Below are positions 31,250 through 64,000 of a stretch of DNA of 64,000 nucleotides, piece by piece. Position numbers and translations under genes: made by a program. The first letter of the stretch is position 1. The number at the start of each line of letters is the position of its first letter. The DNA comes from Sorex araneus (Eukaryota; Chordata; Mammalia; Eulipotyphla; Soricidae), in contig NC_073304.1 of NCBI RefSeq assembly GCF_027595985.1, positions 220,108,000 through 220,171,999 on the forward strand. The letters run 5' to 3'. Under the pieces are notes generated by a model that saw only the letters and a list, made by a program, of their open reading frames with translations, searched no databases and was not told the origin of the DNA.

Positions 31250-32216
31250 GACTGATGTAGATGGAGTGATAGATGATGGGATGCAAAAGACCTGGGTTCA
31301 GCTCTTCAAGTTTTGTTTGGGGGCCACACCCAGTACTGCTCAGGGGTTAATTCTGGTTCTGAACTCAGGAAATCACTCCTGGCGGTGCTCGGGGGATTGA
31401 GCCGAGTTGGCTACTTTGGAAAGCAAGCACCCTACTTCTTTTGCCCCATCAGGCTGTTAACTTCACATTGAGCAAAATCTTGAGTTCTGCTCAGGGGATC
31501 GATCACTTCTCACGGTGCTTTGGAGACCAGATAAGATGGTTGGGATCAAATCAGAATTGGTCATGTGCAAGACAATCACCTAAATCTTTGTACTATCTCT
31601 CCGAGCAAAATCTTTGCTGGAGGACCACACAGTACCAAGAACTATGGAACACTGAGCAATCTCTTGGGACTCTGAACAAATTTTGGTTTTGGGCTACATC
31701 TGGTGGTGTCCAGGGCTTACTCCTGGCTCTGCATTCAGGGATCACTTGTGGCAGGCTCAAAGATAGAACTATGTGGTGCCAAGGACCGAACCCAGGTCAG
31801 CTGCATGCAACGCAAGTAACATACCCACTGAACTATCACTGCAACCCCTCAAATTTTTTTTGGGGTGTGCATGTTACACTTTGGGCCATACCTGATTGTG
31901 CTCAAGGGACTTTATGTAGTGCTGTGGATCAAATCTGGGCCAGCCAAATGCAAGACAAGTGCTTTATATGCTGTACTATCTCTCTCGTCCTCAGTTCATA
32001 TTATTTCAAATGAGGTGACAAATACTTCAATGGACTGTTGATGAAGACTGACTTTTCCCTCACTCATTCACTTTTATTTTTTTTTTTCTTTTTGGGTCAC
32101 ACCCAGCTACACACAGGGGTTATTCCTGGCTTTGCACTCGGAATCACTCCTGGCGGTGCTCATAGAACCATATGGGATGCTGGGGAATTGAATCTGGGTC
32201 GACCGTGTGCAAGCAA
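31250..32216 (-). repeat. Cluster of inverted SINEs
   Basis: Old copies at about 31310-31440, 31455-31605, 31685-31850 and 31870-31995, and a younger, head-truncated copy at 32068-32216. Confidence 0.6.
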
Positions 32217-32385
32217 ACTGTGAATTCCAAGAAATTATGATATAGACTATGGATCAGGCATATTAAATAGGAGTGATTGTCAGAATTCTGAAGACATGTC
32301 CCCCATTTAAACACAAATCTAGCTAATGCTTTGATGGGGACATTGAGGCTGTAATTAAGATTACTGACCTTAAGACCAGATCAGG

Positions 32386-32562
32386 GCTGAAGTGATAGTA
32401 CAGCACGTAGGGCGTTTGCCTTGCATGCAGCTGAACTGGGTTTGATCCCTGGCATCCCATATAGTCTTCCACGCACCACCAGGAGTAATTCCTGAGTGCA
32501 GAGCCAGGAGTAACCCCTGAGCATTGCCGGTGTGACCCAAACAGGAAAAAAAAAAAAAGGAT
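32386..32562 (+). repeat. SOR SINE
   Basis: A full plus-strand copy with an A12 tail. Confidence 0.85.
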
Positions 32563-32611
32563 CAGGAGATCACCACAGATTACCTATCGCTATAATCTAA
32601 TCACTTGAGTT

Positions 32612-32942
32612 CTTTTTTTTTTTTTTTGCTCTTTGGATCACACCCAGCATCGCTCAGGTATTACTCCTGGCTCTGTACTCAGCAATTACTCCTAGTGGTG
32701 CTTGGGGGACCATATGGGATGCTGGGAATCGAACCCAGGTCGACCGCCTGCAAGGCAAATGCCCTACCCGCTGTTATTGCTCCAGCCCCCACTTGAGGTT
32801 TTTTTTTTTCTTTTGGGGTTACTCCTGGCTTTGCACTCAGGAATTACTCCTGGCGGTGCTCAGGGGACCATATGAGATGCTGGGAATTGAACTCGGGTCG
32901 GTCTTCTGCAAGGCCCTACCCACTGTGCTATCACTCCAGTCC
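32612..32942 (-). repeat. Two inverted SOR SINEs sharing a target
   Basis: Copies at 32612-32792 and 32800-32942. CACTTGAG.TTCTT-like sequence lies before, between and after them, so the target was reused. Confidence 0.8.
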
Positions 32943-33366
32943 CCCCACTTGAGTTCTTAAGGGCAGAGACTTCTCTGAATTAGACAAGTAGCACTCAGAG
33001 ATTACAAATGTGATTCATAACCAGCTATTTGCTGGCTTTGAAAATGGAAATAGGGGACTCAATCTGCAATACATAGGAACTACCCCAGGTGCAGTGCTCA
33101 GGAATCTTTTCTGGGGCTCCAGTATGAAAAGCATGTGCAGTAGTCCTTTCTGTCATTCCCAAGCCCATACATACATGTTGTTTCAAGTTTCTAGGTTTGT
33201 GACACTTTGTTATGGGTAATAATAGATACTGAAGTTTCCTCAATAACCCAAGGTGGATCACTACCCTTAATTTACAGATGAGACATAAATACAATGGAAA
33301 AGGTCTAAAAAAGACTGCAGGCAGAAGCTTCAAGAAGTCATACTTGGTCAAGTGTTTGCCACCAAT

Positions 33367-33772
33367 TTTATTTGCAAGTGAACAGCACAACATTTACAAA
33401 ATAAACTTTGTACAATCAAGTCTGTCCTCACACACTGGGGGGCTAAGGAAGACTACTTGTTCCTTCTAATAGCTATAAACAGGTCTGGATAATGAGTCTA
33501 TGAAAACACTTTCTTTTTCTTTCAGCAAACAAAATTATTTATGAAGTGTACAGATCAGCAATAGGCAGGAAAGGAGAAAAAAATTACCTTAAGGAAAGCA
33601 ACAGCCCCTTCCCTGGTGGGATCCGTCATTTTACAGATATGAAATATTTATATCAGAGATCTTACATTTCAAGAGGAATGGGTTACATGAGAGTGCAACA
33701 AGAAACATTTATTACTACTGTAGAATTAGAAGATTCTCTTTTGACATCCGTTCTTAAGTATTTTGTTTTATT
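33367..33772 (-). terminator. BRCA1: Candidate BRCA1 poly(A) signals
   Basis: Minus-strand AATAAA hexamers lie at 33767-33772, 33708-33713 and 33367-33372, downstream of the recognisable BRCA1 3' UTR. Which one is used cannot be told from sequence alone. Confidence 0.3.
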
Positions 33773-33814
33773 CAGAACGAAGAAATTAGAACTAAGAAAT
33801 TCCATTTGCAGAGG

Positions 33815-34098
33815 GTGGGTAGTTGGGCCACACCCAGCGGCGCACAGGAGTTGGGCACTACTCAGTCGGTGACATGCAGAGCAAGAGACAATCCCTGCGC
33901 TGTCTCTCTGGTCAAGTTATTTTTCCTTCCCTTTTTTTTTGCCACTCCTAGTGGTGCTCAGGGCTTACTCCTGGTTCTGCACTCAGGAATTATTCCTGGA
34001 GGTGCACAGGGGACCATATGGGATGCCGGGGATTAAACCTGGGTCAGCTGTGTGCAAGCTGTACGCCTTACCCGTTGTACTATTGCTTTGGTCCCATA
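33815..34098 (-). repeat. SINE copies at the distal BRCA1 3' UTR
   Basis: A remnant at 33815-33915 and a fuller minus-strand copy at 33925-34098. Confidence 0.7.
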
Positions 34099-34139
34099 AG
34101 AAATTTTTTTTAAATCCAGCAATTATAGCCTAGACTTTG

Positions 34140-35262
34140 GAGATCAAGGTCAGCATGACTTCCTCTTCTCTAATTAACACTAAGTTTCTTATTTATATTT
34201 AATAGCAACCTCTGAATTCCCTCTCCAATATCCCACTCCAATAGCTAACCTACCCAAGCATTGTTCTGATTTTCAGTCATGCATGCCTCAGATCTCCAAG
34301 TACTTGCCTTCCACTGACGGGTCTAACCCTTGGCCTCTACGAACACAGGTTTGAGAGGAACTAACTCAGAAAGCAGAGCTGTTCTCCCAAGACCATTCCC
34401 TCTGTGACTCCAGCTCAGTTGCCAGCCCCAGCACAAGGAATAGGTCTGATAAATAATGAATCAGCACCTCACTCAATTGGCAGATTTAAATGGTTTTAAA
34501 ATCCTTTCAGGTGAAAAATTACCACAATTTTGTGTGCTCATGAAAATTTTGAACAGAGGCTTGAAGCAAAATAACTTTAAGAGACCCTTGCATAGCCAGA
34601 AGTTCTTTGCAGGCTGATTTACATAAAATATTTAGTAACTTGAGACTGGAAGGACTGGAGAGGAGCATTCAGGTCTGGAAATAGGTGATTTCTTTTCTTC
34701 CTTTTGTTTTGAGGGTCACACGGGGCAGTGCTCTGGGGGATCATGTGGTGTTAGGACAGAACACAAACCTGCATGCAAACAAAGCATGCATGCACTCCAG
34801 CTCTTTGAGTCATCTCTTTGTCTCCACTTTTATTTTTTACCCTTTTGCTTTTGGGCCAGACCTGGCAAGGTTCAGGGCTCTGTGCTCAGCGATAACTGCG
34901 GGCAGTGCTCCAGGGAACACACGCAGTACTGGGGAATGAACCAGGGTGAGCTGTGTGCAATGCAAGTGGCTCAATCCCCGTATTACTTCCAGCTCCGTAG
35001 CCCCATTTTTATTTCTCTTGTTTTGGGGCCATACCTGGTGGTGTGCTCAGGGCTTACGCTTGACTTTGCACTTAGGTGTCATTCCTGTGGGTGCTCGGGG
35101 ATTGAGAGGCAGGGGATTGAACCTGGGTTGACCATGTGTAACACAAGCACCCTGCCTGCTGTATTAGTTCTCTGGCCACAGGCCCCAATTTTTAAGCTCA
35201 TTTTTTTGAGTCGTCCGGAAATAGATCCTAACCACGTGGCTGGCTCGAAATCAGCAGCAACT
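34140..35262 (-). other. BRCA1: BRCA1 3' UTR, interrupted by SINEs
   Basis: Read on the minus strand, 35262-35185 and 34690-34140 follow the human BRCA1 3' UTR as I recall it. Recognisable stretches are AGCCAGCCAC after the stop, AAAATGAGCTTA, TACTAAATATTTTATGTA, ACTTCTGGCTATGCAAGGGT, TGGTAATTTTTCACCTGA and TGATTCATTATTTATCAG. Between them, 34690-35185 holds three old inverted SINEs absent from human. The transcript therefore carries shrew-specific repeat sequence in the sense of the SINE, since both are on the minus strand. The 3' end is probably near 33.3-33.8 kb. Confidence 0.75.
34690..35185 (-). repeat. SINE insertions inside the BRCA1 3' UTR
   Basis: Three diverged copies at about 34690-34815, 34840-35000 and 35005-35185. 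They separate two segments that are contiguous in the human UTR. Confidence 0.7.
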
Positions 35263-63972
<28,710 letters not shown>

Positions 63973-64000
63973 TCACTCTTAGAAACCTGGCAGAAGCAAA

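Larger units (their letters stand above)
15406..33360. other. RND2-BRCA1 intergenic region
   Basis: About 18 kb between convergent genes. It is dominated by SINEs (listed below) with MIR and L2 remnants. Repeat-poor blocks at 16.6-17.28, 17.45-18.99, 20.83-22.47, 22.98-23.39, 25.64-26.6, 27.36-28.48 and 29.43-31.25 kb hold no gene that I recognise; some look like candidate regulatory DNA. Confidence 0.7.

Overview
The window is mammalian nuclear DNA, almost certainly from a shrew (Soricidae, probably Sorex). Three things show this: intron-split GT-AG genes whose exons read as close orthologues of human VAT1, RND2 and BRCA1 in the human 17q21 order and orientation; old mammal-wide MIR and L2 repeats; and roughly a hundred copies of a tRNA-derived SINE that I recognise as the shrew SOR family. 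There are no prokaryotic operons, CRISPR arrays or phage modules.

Layout. (1) 1-9060: VAT1 on the minus strand, six coding exons between 588 and 8865 (399 codons). Its 3' UTR runs off the left edge and it has a CpG-rich promoter at about 8866-9060. (2) 9060-11640: a 3 kb divergent intergenic interval with SINEs and a motif block upstream of RND2. (3) 11640-15405: RND2 on the plus strand, five coding exons (229 codons), CpG-island promoter, poly(A) signal at 15375. (4) 15.4-33.3 kb: RND2-BRCA1 intergenic DNA, SINE-rich, with several repeat-free blocks that look like candidate regulatory elements. (5) 33.3-64.0 kb: the 3' half of BRCA1 on the minus strand. This includes its 3' UTR (recognisable and invaded by SINEs) and coding exons 24 back to 13 (legacy numbering), 462 codons covering the PALB2-binding coiled coil and both BRCT repeats. 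The rest of BRCA1 lies past the right edge.

The three genes are neighbours by conserved synteny and do not form a pathway. VAT1 is an MDR-family oxidoreductase-like protein of vesicles and mitochondria. RND2 is a constitutively GTP-bound Rho protein of migrating neurons. BRCA1 is a nuclear DNA-repair protein. VAT1 and RND2 are head-to-head; RND2 and BRCA1 are tail-to-tail.

I found no new multi-gene system. The most notable points are: a BRCA1 stop codon four codons earlier than in human, with the old stop still in frame downstream; loss of a tandem splice acceptor at BRCA1 exon 14; paired RFX (X-box)-like palindromes in a VAT1 intron; an E-box/SOX/POU motif cluster between RND2 and BRCA1; two SINE families sharing one tRNA-like head; and several nested or target-reusing SINE insertions. 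Comparisons with human proteins are from memory, not from a search. Repeat boundaries are estimates by eye, usually good to about 10-20 bases.
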